Assembly (NCBI GenBank): GCA_027576995.1
Contig: JANBQC010000201.1
Coordinates: 1 to 43,120 of the forward strand
Direction: 5' to 3'
DNA length: 43,120 nt
Source: Dimargaris cristalligena
Taxonomy: Eukaryota > Kickxellomycota > Dimargaritomycetes > Dimargaritales > Dimargaritaceae
The notes beneath the pieces are model-generated. The model did no database searches and had not been told where the DNA came from. It saw nothing but the letters and a program-made list of their open reading frames with translations. The translations under genes were made by a program, and so were the position numbers. Shown here piece by piece: positions 10,173-20,462 of this stretch (position 1 is the stretch's first letter; the number at the start of each line of letters is the position of its first letter).

Positions 10173-11588
10173 ATGTTAGACCTTTTCTTCGGTAAACGCA
10201 AGTCTCCCGCTGAGCAAATGCGCATACATCAGCGGTCGCTGAACAAGGCCGTGCGGGAATTGGACCGTGAGCGCGTGAAACTCGAACAGCAGGAGAAGAA
10301 GCTCATCGCTGACATTAAAAAGACCGCCCGAAACAACCAGATGGGCGCCGTTAAAATCATGGCCCGTGACTTGGTTCGCACCCGCAAATATGTACAGAAG
10401 TTTTACCAAATGCGCACCCAACTCCAAGCCGTGGCGCTCCGGATTCAGGTAAAGTATAGGGGGATACAGACCCCACCCATGTGTCTGTTGACAAAGCACC
10501 CTTTGCATTGGCGCATTCCCAATCGGTTGGTGAGGCGCTGATTGCTGACCAATCCCTGAGGTATATTACCATCTCCAATAGATTATATTATACTTATCAC
10601 TTTATCCCAGAACCATTCAATGTGTGGTTTTAATGATGGACTAACCTCTCTATCCCTTGGTATTTAAACTATGTTCGGACATGTCCCACCCGCATTGGAT
10701 TTTGCGCTTCAATAGGCCCTCCGCTCAAATCAGCAAATGGGGGAGGCCATGCGGGGTGCAACAAAGGTAAGTCGGTTTTATTCAAAATCATTAAGGAGGT
10801 TGCCGATACTAAATCAATGGCCTTTGCTTCCACGAGGCACATTGGTGTAGTACTGGACCGTTGCGTATTTACCAGCTATATAGCTCTCACTAGGCCACGC
10901 TTATCTACGCTACCCGCTATTAGGTGCACCTAGCCAGCCCCTTACAGCAATTCTAATTATCTAATACTACGCATTATCCTAATACACCATATCTCCAACG
11001 ACAGGCCATGAAATCGATGAACGGCCAAATGAACCTACCGGGCCTCCAAAAAATCATGATGGAGTTTGAGAAGGAGTCGGAAATGATGGATATGAAGGGC
11101 GAAATCATGAACGACACCATCGATGATGTAATGGAAGACGACATGGGTGACGACGAGGAAGAATCGGAGGCCGTTGTTAGCCAAGTGCTTGATGAAATTG
11201 GTATTTCCGTTAATCAATCGGTAAGTAATGAGAGTGATTCTTTATCGCCTATTTATCTGGCCATAACCTGAAAACTACCCCTACCACCAATACCTTTAGC
11301 CCCGGATGTTAGACTAACCCTCTAATGCTCTCTCACTCGGCGAGGTGGTATTACATTGACCCCACATCCCTTTTCCCGAAGTGGGAAACTGCCCCCCCCT
11401 CATATCCCTACTAACATTAATAATGCATAACATCGAAAACATAATTCATTATTTGGCAGCTTGCCGACACCCCGAATTCGCTAGCCGCACCAACTGGAGT
11501 GGGAGCCCAGGAACGAACCGCCGAAGCCGAGATGGTGGGATCGGATGCCGCGCTACAGGCTCGGCTAGACAACCTTCGCCGGGAATAA
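10173..11588 (+). CDS. VPS2: ESCRT-III subunit VPS2 / CHMP2A
   Basis: Four exons: 10173-10448, 10716-10766 (only 51 nt), 11005-11220 and 11460-11588. All junctions are phase 0 with GTAAAG or GTAAGT donors. The joined protein is 223 aa; human CHMP2A is 222 aa. Matches run throughout: basic N-terminus LFFGKRKSPAEQ, LDRERVKLEQQEKKLIADIKK, MARDLVRTRKYVQKF, LPGLQKIMMEFEKE, and the acidic region ending VVSQVLDEIGI. The last exon ends in ARLDNLRRE, matching the C-terminal MIM1 motif that binds the Vps4 MIT domain. Vps2 caps Snf7 filaments on endosomes and recruits Vps4 for membrane scission. The second exon is easily missed, but its 17 residues match CHMP2A exactly in place. The gene is intact. Confidence 0.96.
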
Positions 11589-12715
11589 GTCATACTGATG
11601 TAGTCCGGCTTGTTTTGACTATTGCCAATATCTGTTTTTACCACTGTCCCCATTATTACACTCGCACTGTCGCTATACTTTACCTATACTTATATCTGTA
11701 TTCAATCTTCTTAATGAATTGACTATCTATGATCCAGTTGGTTGCTAGATTCTAAACGGCATACCAAATCAAATTGGACAGTGCTGTAATTATAGGGAAA
11801 CCAACGATATACCGTAGTACGCTGGCTAAATTATGAAAATGTCTAGCATATACAATATGTGTTAAACCAAACGTATGGGATGGGTTTATATTTCAAACTG
11901 TTTGGCTAGATCCCGGGTGACTTGATGGCAAGCATAGTATTTTAGATTTTTTAATTATATATATATTGTCGAATTATCCCCAAATCCGTCTGACTATTTC
12001 AATCATTTTAAGGTTCAAAAGTCTCTAAAGTTATTACAATGTAAAAAATTGGTATTTAATTCACGCTATCCCCCTGGGGCTTTATATTGATGGGCTGATA
12101 AGTTATTGATTTAACAAGTAGACATATTCGTACAACGTACTAATCCAAAAAAAGTAGGGATATTTATATCCACCATTTAGCCCTTAGATAAGGATTTGAT
12201 AACAAAAACTTGTACTTTTCGACTGTGAATTGCATGTATATCATGCTTACAAACAAAACATGCCCTTCAGACATCCAACTATCGCTACACTTACGAGATG
12301 CCCCTGCCCTAAGCACCAATACCGTCTTTCACATTATAATCTAGAAGTGGGACTGACAACGGCAATAATAATGATAATGATAATGTAAAAAAGACAGCAC
12401 AGGTTAAAATATCGATAGTTCCGATGAGAAACCCCTGCCAGGTGGGAAGAAGGGCGGCACTAACCCTACCCGAGTCGTACACAGCTGACACCTTAACCAC
12501 ACAACTACAATTCAACCCATTGGAATTGTTTTGATTTGAAGGGGTGAGAGAGTGTGGATAGCTGAAAGAGACATGACTGGATACTAAATTATTCAATAAA
12601 TGCCACTCAGTAACCCAAGGGTTTTCGAATCACAGTCATTTCAGATAGTGAATAGAGACCAATTACGCTAACCAGTTACAAACCTACGCGTGCACAGTTG
12701 CGTCTTTCACGCATA
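11589..12715. other. AT-rich intergenic region
   Basis: About 1.1 kb between VPS2 and a small secreted ORF, with A/T runs and short TA repeats (for example near 11955). No coding region or RNA gene could be supported. Confidence 0.55.
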
Positions 12716-13198
12716 ATGCCCCCTAACAGTAGATACCCCTTACTGATATTGGCTTGGGCCTTGACCATACCCGTTTACCCTGAACGGAATTCTCCTTCGC
12801 CGTGTGCACCTTCGGTGACTGTGTCCGTAGAGGCCCCTAAGTATTTCTCCTTGCAATTAGTCAACAGTGATAGACCTTTACTCACTAAACCTGCCCTAGT
12901 AGATCAGGGTCCCCGTAGGCCTTCACAGTATGCCCTGGCGATACCTGAACTATTCCATGCTTTAATCCTAAAACCACTTAAGGCCGAGCTGGTACGGCAA
13001 CAAGCCCATCCGGCAACTGGCGCGGCCCCTTCCCATTCATTCGAGTTAGGGTCTCCTTTCCCGCCGGTTAGTTACCGCTTCACGTTCTGCTCTCTTCAGG
13101 TCCCTAAATCCATCGGTATGGAATCCCTCAATTGGCCCACTGTTACCCTACTCCCTTCGTATTTAAATATGGAACAGCCCGCCTTTGGTAAAATATAA
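12716..13198 (+). CDS. Possible small secreted protein (hypothetical)
   Basis: An open frame of 160 aa from an ATG with A at -3. I do not recognise the family. The N-terminus has the form of a signal peptide: a short polar start, a hydrophobic core PLLILAWALTIPV at about residues 8-20, then a polar Pro/Ser-rich segment. The rest is rich in Pro, Leu and Ser without a visible domain. Only two cysteines follow the signal region. It sits 320 bp upstream of the large secreted repeat protein in the same direction, so the two could belong to a secreted-protein locus. It could also be a chance open frame or one exon of a larger gene. No function is proposed. Confidence 0.4.
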   Translation: MPPNSRYPLLILAWALTIPVYPERNSPSPCAPSVTVSVEAPKYFSLQLVNSDRPLLTKPALVDQGPRRPSQYALAIPELFHALILKPLKAELVRQQAHPATGAAPSHSFELGSPFPPVSYRFTFCSLQVPKSIGMESLNWPTVTLLPSYLNMEQPAFGKI

Positions 13199-13518
13199 CC
13201 TTGAGCTGTCAGCACTTGACTTCAGATTCAGTGGATAGTATATCCTTTGTTTTATTATATCATACTAGCAGCCCCTTGTTCCCCCACTTATAATTGCATT
13301 GTGCCTTTATTACCTGTACTGACCAATATCCATAAGTGGCTCTACTCCACCTTGCTCGCCTTTTTAACACAATTTTATATTTTTGACGACCATAGTCTCT
13401 TAATAGCATCGATCTATATACATCTAGACTTTTTTCAACCGCCAAGTCTCCCCTACCCAATTTTATACAGTCTTTATTTTATTTACCGATATTTTTTTTG
13501 AAAGATCCCGGTGCCAAG
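13199..13518. other. Intergenic region upstream of the repeat protein
   Basis: A 320-bp spacer, T/C-rich toward its end, with a T-run at about 13492-13499 before the ATG at 13519. It probably contains the promoter and leader of the repeat protein. No gene is seen. Confidence 0.5.
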
Positions 13519-16404
13519 ATGAAGATCAGCATCACTCTTTTTGCCCTTGCGCTGTCCATTAGCGCCACGGTGGCCGAAGCGCCCATCGGGTCTCTGATTA
13601 ATACGGCGCCCGATGCCCCCAGTCTCATCAATAGCGACGCCATGCACCTGGATCCCTTAGGAGGGGCGGGTCCGCACCAAACCGATCTCGTCTCCATCAA
13701 CCCACCTATGCCCAAGGATAAAACCCGTCCGGCCAAGACACCTAACCAAGTGAAAGTCGATCCGGCGGCGTCCCTCAATGAAGCACCGAATGCGAATGCC
13801 ATGCTCGATCAGTATGCGGAAGTATTCCGGGATCGCGTCCGCGACAGCGCCCTCAAACAATTTCCGGCCGGTAACCAAGGGCCATCCGCCAACAAGGATA
13901 TAGTCGGCGACGCTGACGACGACGACGATGGTGATGATGACAATGATAACGATAGTGGTGGTGGTAAACTGGACCTTGGCAAGCTGTTCGGTCGTGAACA
14001 GGTCGACCCCGCCAACTTCGAAAAGTTTGGTATGGCGGAGTGGCGGAAACTAGCGTCCACTCGTCTGCGTGAGAGTCGGGAACGTAGCCAGACACCTGCC
14101 CTAACCACTGGAACCGAGGCTGCCCAAGCCCTTGAGGTCGCCGCCCAGCCCACGAGTTCCAGAAGTCCGGTAGCCCCAGCTCCTACTAATGATTCCCAGT
14201 CTAAAACCATTGCCGACTTGAAGGATCGCGCTCGTGCCGGCGCCCTCAAAAAAATCCTAAACATGAACCAGGGCCATCCCGCCAACAAGGATATCACCGG
14301 CGACGATGACGACGACGATGATAGCGATGATGACGATGGCGGGAATAAAATGAACCTTGGCAAGCTGTTCGGTCGTGAACAAGTTGACCCCGCCAACTTT
14401 GAAAAATTTGGCATGGGCGAATGGCGGAAATTGGCGTCGACTCGCATGCGTGAACATCAAGATCGTAACCAGACACCTGTCCTAACTACCGGGAACGACA
14501 AAGTCCAGGCCCCTACTACAGACTCCAGGTCTAAAACTATTTCCGGCCTTAAGGACAACGCTCGCGCCAGCGTCCTCAAACAAATTATGAGCGGGGGCCC
14601 AAACCACTCCGCCAACAATGATATCACCGGGGACAATGACGACGACGATGATGACGATGGTGATAATAAGATGAACCTTGGCAAGCTGTTCGGTCGCGAT
14701 CAGCCTGTTGATGAACCAGTCGACCCCGCCAATTTCGAGAAATTCGGTATGGCCGAATGGGGGAAACTGGCCGCTACTCGCATGCGTGAACACCAAGATC
14801 GTACCTCCACGCCTATTCCCGGTACCGGGAACGATAATGTCCAAGCCTCCCCCCCAAATTCTGGGTCTAATTCCATTTCCGCCTTAAAGGATAACGCTCG
14901 CGCCAGCGCCCTTAAGCAAATTATGACCGGGGGCTCGAAACATTCCGGCAACAAGGATATTGTTGGTGACGCCGATGATGATGATGATGATGATGATGGC
15001 GATGAAGCCGGTGGCGGTAAAATGAACCTTGGTAAGCTGTTCGGCCGTGAACAGCCCGGCGATGAACAAATCGACCCTGCCAACTTTGAGAAATTTGGCA
15101 TGGCTGAATGGGGGAAACTTGCAGCTACTCGTTTACGTGAAAATCAGGGACGTAGTCAAACACTTACCCCAACCGCCGTAAACCAGGTTGCCCAGGCCCT
15201 GCAGGTCACCCAATCCACCGTCTCCGGAAGTCGAAGCGACCCAACCCCCACTACCGACCCCGAGTCTAAAACCATTTCCGACTTCAAGGAACACGCTCGT
15301 GCCGGTGCCCTCAAGCAAATCCTGAACATGAACCAGAACCGCTCGGCCAACAAGGGCATCACCGGCGACGACGATGATGATGATGATGATGATGATTATG
15401 ACAATGGTGGTGATAAAATGAACCTTGGCAAGTTGTTTGGTCGTGAACAGCCCGGCGATGAACAAGTCGACCCTGCCAATTTCGAGAAATTTGGCATGGC
15501 TGAATGGCGGAAACTGGCGTCCACTCGTATGCGCGAAAACCAAGATCGTAACCATACACCTGCCCTAACCACCGGAAACGAGACAGTCCAAGCCCCCACT
15601 ATAAACTCCGACTCCAAGTCCATTTCCGCCTTAAAGGATAACGCGCGCGCCAGCGCCCTTAAACAAATTATGACTGGGGGCACGAAACACTCCGGCAACA
15701 AGGATATTGTCGGTGACGCTGACGATGATGATGATGATGATGACGATGCCAGCGGCGAAAAAATGAACCTTGGTAAACTGTTTGGTCGTGAACAACCTGC
15801 TGATGCACAAGCCGAGACGGTAGATCCCGAAAAATTCGGCATGGCCGTGTGGCAGAAACTGGTGGCCACTCGCTTGCGTGGGAAACAGGAGCTGAGCCTC
15901 ACCCCCACCCCAACCACCACCACAAACGGAATTGCCCAAACCCAGCAAGTCAGCCAGACCACGGGCTCCGGAAGTCGGACCGACCCAACTCCCACTACCG
16001 ACTCCGCGGCCAAACTCCGTTCCACCGTCACCATCACCCAAGCTCTGATCGTTCCTACCCGCGCGGCCCAAGACGGGGATGAAGAAATGGTGGTCGGCGT
16101 ACCGTTTGATGTCGAGAACGATGATGAGGATGAGGACGACGGGCCGGCCGAAGGAAGTGGTCATGCGGCATTGATGAGGATGTCCCGACGCAACAACAGT
16201 CGCCGCCAACGCAAAGACCGGCACCGGCAATCCGCCGAAAAGGCGGCCCGCAACCAGATGGCTAACATCCCGCAGCCCCATGCCAAGCGGCAGTTCTCTT
16301 CCCATATCCCTCCCCCCGACCCATCTGCCACGGTCGATTCCGACTATCTCCCGATTTGTGTGATCGACGACCCTAAGACTCTATCGGTGGTTTGCGTCTT
16401 TTAA
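13519..16404 (+). CDS. Secreted acidic repeat protein, six tandem repeats (unknown family)
   Basis: A single exon of 961 aa. The first in-frame ATG gives a clear signal peptide: [21 protein letters not shown], with likely cleavage after the Ala near 18-20. After a Pro-rich spacer come six tandem repeats of 110-133 aa. Each has an amphipathic start ([13 protein letters not shown] type), a stretch of 6-10 Asp, the block [11 protein letters not shown], the conserved core [13 protein letters not shown] with KLA(S/A)TR, and a Thr/Pro-rich linker. The C-terminus has an acidic patch, a basic Arg-rich patch, one Lys-Arg (Kex2-like) site in HAKRQFSS, and two Cys near the end. The Asp tracts could bind calcium or basic surfaces; this is inference. 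I do not recognise the family. It is unlike alpha-factor-type pheromone precursors, because the units are long and not separated by Lys-Arg. Confidence 0.85.
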   Translation: MKISITLFALALSISATVAEAPIGSLINTAPDAPSLINSDAMHLDPLGGAGPHQTDLVSINPPMPKDKTRPAKTPNQVKVDPAASLNEAPNANAMLDQYAEVFRDRVRDSALKQFPAGNQGPSANKDIVGDADDDDDGDDDNDNDSGGGKLDLGKLFGREQVDPANFEKFGMAEWRKLASTRLRESRERSQTPALTTGTEAAQALEVAAQPTSSRSPVAPAPTNDSQSKTIADLKDRARAGALKKILNMNQGHPANKDITGDDDDDDDSDDDDGGNKMNLGKLFGREQVDPANFEKFGMGEWRKLASTRMREHQDRNQTPVLTTGNDKVQAPTTDSRSKTISGLKDNARASVLKQIMSGGPNHSANNDITGDNDDDDDDDGDNKMNLGKLFGRDQPVDEPVDPANFEKFGMAEWGKLAATRMREHQDRTSTPIPGTGNDNVQASPPNSGSNSISALKDNARASALKQIMTGGSKHSGNKDIVGDADDDDDDDDGDEAGGGKMNLGKLFGREQPGDEQIDPANFEKFGMAEWGKLAATRLRENQGRSQTLTPTAVNQVAQALQVTQSTVSGSRSDPTPTTDPESKTISDFKEHARAGALKQILNMNQNRSANKGITGDDDDDDDDDDYDNGGDKMNLGKLFGREQPGDEQVDPANFEKFGMAEWRKLASTRMRENQDRNHTPALTTGNETVQAPTINSDSKSISALKDNARASALKQIMTGGTKHSGNKDIVGDADDDDDDDDDASGEKMNLGKLFGREQPADAQAETVDPEKFGMAVWQKLVATRLRGKQELSLTPTPTTTTNGIAQTQQVSQTTGSGSRTDPTPTTDSAAKLRSTVTITQALIVPTRAAQDGDEEMVVGVPFDVENDDEDEDDGPAEGSGHAALMRMSRRNNSRRQRKDRHRQSAEKAARNQMANIPQPHAKRQFSSHIPPPDPSATVDSDYLPICVIDDPKTLSVVCVF
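13825..16011 (+). repeat. Six in-frame tandem repeats of 330-399 bp
   Basis: Units are R1 13825-14217, R2 14218-14547, R3 14548-14883, R4 14884-15282, R5 15283-15630 and R6 15631-16011 (131, 110, 112, 133, 116 and 127 codons). R1, R4 and R6 are long, with an extended Thr/Pro linker. R2, R3 and R5 are short. R2 and R5 share ILNMNQ and each follows a long unit. R3, R4 and R6 share the IM-x-GG version. This implies duplication of blocks larger than one unit. Confidence 0.9.
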
Positions 16405-17194
16405 TCTAGACCCAGGTGCTTTCATTGGGTAGGCAGTTAGCTCAGTTGAAACAAGATATGTAGCCGGACTGCTTGGCTTTTTTTCATATTATTTAAGGCG
16501 ATTGCCTCGTACCATTAGCACTCTCTACCTTCCAGTTTTTTTATTATTGTAAATCACAGCATGTAGTATGTTTAGTTTCATATTTATCTACTTTGAACCA
16601 GTTCCCCATCATTAATAACTAAATATATGTTGTTGGACAAACTAGTACATAATACCTCGTGCAATGTAAGTCTATCTGTAAGTGTCAAAAATAGGAGTAA
16701 TTTTAATGGCTGAAGTCAGTCAATGGTAGTAGTCGCACGCTGTAACAAGTTCAGGCAGGACATCCGGTTGGTCCTTTATACACTGGTAAACCGAATCTAG
16801 TTGCTGCGGCTTACGGTGGCTTCCAGGCTATTGGATAACCAATGTCTGTTGGCTGCCTTTGCCCCAATTTCTAATACAATAGTAGTGCTCACTTCTGCCC
16901 ATGAGAAAGGTGGAAGAAGTCCCTTCAGGTATCACAATATACGTCTTCTAACCCCTCCCCTCATCTCCACATATTGTCCGGAATACTATATACTACCTTA
17001 CCATCACTTCCAACACTTCTGTACTATTCGAGCCTCATTCAACCACACAGACCCATTCCGGATTCCCCTTTTTAGTAGCGAGCTAGATATCCTTCGGTTG
17101 TTCAGTTTACCCACCTTACCACTCTCTCACCTCCCATAGCTACCCAACCAACCGGGTTCCCGGCCCTTTGACCAAAACTTAATTTCCGCCCCCA
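16405..17194. other. Intergenic region upstream of the BAG protein
   Basis: A 790-bp spacer. A short A-box-like string near 16438 has no matching tRNA T arm, so no tRNA is called. The last 200 bp before 17195 are pyrimidine-rich, as in other promoters here. No gene is supported. Confidence 0.5.
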
Positions 17195-17776
17195 ATGAGT
17201 CTAGCCGATCACACCAACGTGTCCACACTCGCCGTCGGTGTCGCCTCCCTCGTTGGCGCCCTCGGCCTCGCCGGTTGGTACCTTTATCGCGATCAGCGCA
17301 AACACCAGCACCAGCGACTCGTCAAGCACCGGGTGCACCATTACACCCACACCCTCCGGGGTATCCACGGAGCCGCTGACGCCATCTGGCTCGAGTACAT
17401 GGAACCCATTCTCCCTCTGCTCGACGAAACTAACCCTCAGACCCGGGCCGCCGCCATGGTGGCTGACTTTAAACGCCTGGACCACCATTTGGGTCTCACG
17501 TCCGAACTGCTCTTGCGTAAACTGGAGGATATGGACGGGATTCCATTGCGGAAGGTGCTGGAACCCACTGACCCAAAAGCGGGCTCGTCGACCTCGGCTG
17601 CCGATGCGGCCGATTACGAACCCTCCGAACTGCAGCAGGAGGCCTTGGCCAAACTTAAAGAGCGTCGCCGCAATTTGGCCCGATTCTTGAACAAACAACT
17701 CGCTATTGTGGACGGATTCTCATCCCTGTTGAAAGCGGCCATGAAAAATGATGCCCCTCTTCCATCGGAGCTTTGA
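17195..17776 (+). CDS. Membrane-anchored BAG-domain protein (SNL1-like)
   Basis: A single exon of 193 aa. An N-terminal hydrophobic segment at about residues 11-31 (TLAVGVASLVGALGLAGWYLY) is followed by basic residues, typical of a single membrane anchor with a cytosolic C-terminus. Residues about 52-185 look like three long helices with the BAG pattern: HTLRGIHGAADAIW, then ELLLRKLEDMDGIPL, then a charged Lys/Arg helix ending NKQLAIVDGF. BAG domains bind the Hsp70 nucleotide-binding domain and stimulate nucleotide exchange. Yeast Snl1 has the same layout (N-terminal anchor, C-terminal BAG, 159 aa) in the ER and nuclear envelope. The assignment rests on layout and helix pattern, so the membrane address is inferred. 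The gene converges on the AAA ATPase. Confidence 0.65.
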   Translation: MSLADHTNVSTLAVGVASLVGALGLAGWYLYRDQRKHQHQRLVKHRVHHYTHTLRGIHGAADAIWLEYMEPILPLLDETNPQTRAAAMVADFKRLDHHLGLTSELLLRKLEDMDGIPLRKVLEPTDPKAGSSTSAADAADYEPSELQQEALAKLKERRRNLARFLNKQLAIVDGFSSLLKAAMKNDAPLPSEL

Positions 17777-18105
17777 CCGTAGTAATAGTACATAATGGTC
17801 TATTGAACCTGGGCCTCCGGATACATAATAAAGTCACGCCCTGACGAATCTCAATTATCTTATCTGTTTATTATCATTTTTTTAAGAAAAAAATTACCCA
17901 CGTATGTAAGAAGTTACCAGAGTAACTGATGCAACTAAATGTGCTTAAAATGAATGTACAGGGAATATAGGTGGTGATGGTTAGGGTAGATATGGTGTCA
18001 ATTTGACGTCGAAGCGACCCTCATGGGTGCTATGGCCAATTTCGAACGGGGGGAGTGAAACACCACAACATGGTGCTTCATTATATATGCGGGCATCTTG
18101 AAGAG
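17777..18105. other. Convergent intergenic region between the BAG gene and the AAA gene
   Basis: A 329-bp spacer. It holds the T-run/A-run inverted repeat at 17876-17894. It also holds, on the minus strand at about 17981-18105, an out-of-frame continuation that resembles a C-terminus of the AAA protein (see findings). Confidence 0.5.
17876..17894. terminator. T7-AAG-A7 inverted repeat, candidate bidirectional 3' end signal
   Basis: Arms ATTTTTTT and AAAAAAAT flank a 3-nt centre (AAG), 100 bp after the BAG gene stop and between convergent genes. It resembles the palindrome at 6215-6236. The termination role is inferred. Confidence 0.35.
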
Positions 18106-20001
18106 TTAAGCGCGGTGATTAGCAATAGCCTGGGTAACATGGTCTTCGGTTATCTGGAATACGTTAATAGTAGATATAAAAAATACACCATTCACCAAGA
18201 AACCAGCATGAGTTTATCACGTAGAGTATTGAATCGGGCTGAAATATGATATCTGATTCAGCCTTCCAGTATTCCAGCACAACAACCAAGGACCCGTAGT
18301 GAATACGTGTGGTGCGCATATTATAAGTATAACCGATAGTGTTGTCGAACTTACCTCGGTGCTCTGAATATCCTGGCGAAGGCTCAGCAGGGCGGCCTCC
18401 TGTAATATGTTTTTCAAATCAGCCCCGGACAGTCCCTCCGTTCGAGCCACCAGCTGATCGCGGTAGGCTGCCGACATTTGTAGAGGCATATGCGCCGCCA
18501 GACCCTGGATGAGTGCCTTACGTTGCTCCCCATTCGGTAGCGGAACGGCCAGATGCCGATCGAACCGACCCGGACGCAACAGGGCTGCATCGATAGTTGC
18601 GGGCTGATTCGACGTGGCAATAATAAACAGGTCGGGCGGGCCGGACTCCGCGGCCCGCTGTTTACTGTGGAACCCGTCCAGTTCCGTCAAGAAAGCCGCC
18701 ACGATGCGCTCGTTGGTACTTTCCGACGTCCGGGCCGTTCCCCGCGTGGGGGCGAGTACGTCCAGCTGGTCGACCAAGATGAGGCAGGGCGCACTCTGCC
18801 GGGCCTTGGCGAACAAATGGGCCAATGTTTTTTCCGATTCACCCACGTACTTGGACCGGATCTGGGACCCTTCCACCAGGATGGTATTGATCCCCATTTC
18901 CGCCGCCAACGCACAGCAGAGGAGGGTCTTACCCACCCCCGGCGGGCCGTGGAGAAGAATACCAGCGGGGGGTTGCAGGCCTAGCCGGCGGTACACCTGG
19001 GGGTAACGGAAAGGCCGGATAAGCTCGGTGCGGAGTTGATTAATGAGGGTATCGAGGCCGAATATCTCATCAAACCGGACAATGGGTATCCGATTCTGGA
19101 ATTCCGCCAACGAGGAAGGCCGGACCGCTTCGAGGGCCCGTTGGAAATCACCGAGGGTCAAGGGGGACGGTTGTTCGGGGGAATCAATGACCGACGACCG
19201 GTGGGCCTGTCTGATTAAGTGCAGGGCCACGGTAGTGCATACATTGCGAAGGTCCGATGGTGTATACCCGTGGGTTAACTGGGCAACATGGCGAAGCATA
19301 GTTTCACAGTCTTCGGGCGATTTAAAGGGTAGCCGATTGACCATGGTGCGGAGGATGGCCAGTCGGTCGTAAGGGGTTTTCAAGCTCAGCACATATACGG
19401 ACTGTAACCGACCAGGTCTTAGACATTCGGGGCCAATAGCCGTTAGTTGACCGACGACGGCCACCAAGAATAAAGGCGAGGTACCCGCATCAGCGGGGGT
19501 ACTGAAGGTAAACGAGTCCAGCAGGGCCAACAACCTCGTATACACCCGACGTACCAAGTCCGACGACGACGGGCGGGCGCAGAGCACTTCAAAATTATCT
19601 ATACACAAGACCCGCGGGAGCGACTCCGGAACCGCCGCCGCCGATGACGAAGACGACGATGGGTCACCTCCGTGGAAACACTCAGTCAGAAAACGCTCGC
19701 TGGCCCCTTCCTCGGTGGTAAACACACTGGCTCCATCCAAATGCCGTACCGCCACCCCGGGTAGGTGGTTGGGGAGGGCCTGGAGTAAATGCGATTTGCC
19801 CGAACCAGGCACGCCGGTAATCAGAGCCCCGGCAAAGCCGCGGGGTTGTTCGACTAGGGGAGGCGATCGGCCGAAATGGGCGGGAATGGAGGACCGATTC
19901 TCGGCCAAAAAGGCCTGGATTTCGTCAACAAGCTGGACTAGGACTTGCGAAGGCGCCGTAACACTCGGCGTCGAATCGAAGAAGGGAAGAGTAGAGGCCA
20001 T
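18106..20001 (-). CDS. Divergent tandem AAA ATPase (AFG2/SPATA5L1- or PEX1-like)
   Basis: Two exons read on the minus strand: 20001-18355, donor GTAAGT, then 18153-18106 after a TATTAAC-type branch site and CAG acceptor. The protein is 564 aa. Domain 1 has Walker A GVPGSGKS (63-70) and Walker B VLCIDNF (D135, N136). Domain 2 has Walker A GPPGVGKT (352-359), pore-like KYVGESEK, Walker B LILVDQL (D411, Q412), and RPGRFDR as arginine finger. Both Walker B glutamates are replaced. The linker RALEAVRPSSL before FDEIFGLD resembles the same place in SPATA5L1. There is no N-terminal domain before domain 1, so it is short for AFG2 (about 750 aa) or PEX1. Relatives extract proteins from complexes, as in ribosome maturation or peroxisome receptor recycling. 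Which one this is cannot be settled by eye. The last exon is tiny and may be followed by a frameshifted tail. Confidence 0.75.
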
Positions 20002-20462
20002 TGCAATGAGGAGGTCGGCCTGGGTGAAGGGACAAATGGAACCTATTCACCGCTCGGTAGGCATGCGGATACAATGGGAGGAAAGCTGAAAAAGAAAATG
20101 GGCGAGTGGGCTTGGTTAAATACAGCAACCGTAAACTCAAGTACGGCTCTATTCTGTTATGGCTTATAGCTCTGCTTAAGCCTGACACCATTATCCATGG
20201 TAGTTTTGTAATCTGTCGGTCTTTTCCATAGATTTAGGTATTTTAAAGTCACATTGGCTATTCAAAAATAAAAATGGTGAAACAGACATAGTGGTTCGAT
20301 ATACTCGAGTCTGGATCGATAAAGTAAAAAGCACAAGTGTTTTGAGCCGACAGAAGATAATTTACGGGCAATTTCATTGCAAAACTAAATAAACATTTAT
20401 TAATATATATATACGGGTGTATATCGGAGGATCACTTCCAACTAATTAATAGTAGGGGATTA
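20002..20462. other. Intergenic region between the EBP and AAA genes
   Basis: A 461-bp AT-rich spacer between two minus-strand genes, containing the AAA promoter and the EBP 3' end. It has a short TA repeat near 20403. No gene is supported. Confidence 0.5.

Noticed and set aside
12309..12596. Minus-strand frame of 95 codons with a hydrophobic stretch
   Set aside because: It starts at TTG, has no good ATG, and shows no conserved pattern.
13809..16305. Several minus-strand frames over the repeat protein rich in Ser or Ile/Val
   Set aside because: They are the complement of the Asp-rich GAT/GAC tracts (poly-Ser, poly-Ile/Val), hence shadows.
13519..16404. Idea that the repeat protein is an alpha-factor-like pheromone precursor
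   Set aside because: Repeat units are over 100 aa and lack Lys-Arg cleavage sites between them; only one Lys-Arg site occurs, after the array.
16436..16470. tRNA-like A-box string (TTAGCTCAGTTG)
   Set aside because: No T arm, acceptor stem or anticodon stem can be formed around it.
16801..17139. Plus-strand frame before the BAG gene
   Set aside because: It begins at TTG in promoter-like pyrimidine-rich sequence and has no recognisable content.
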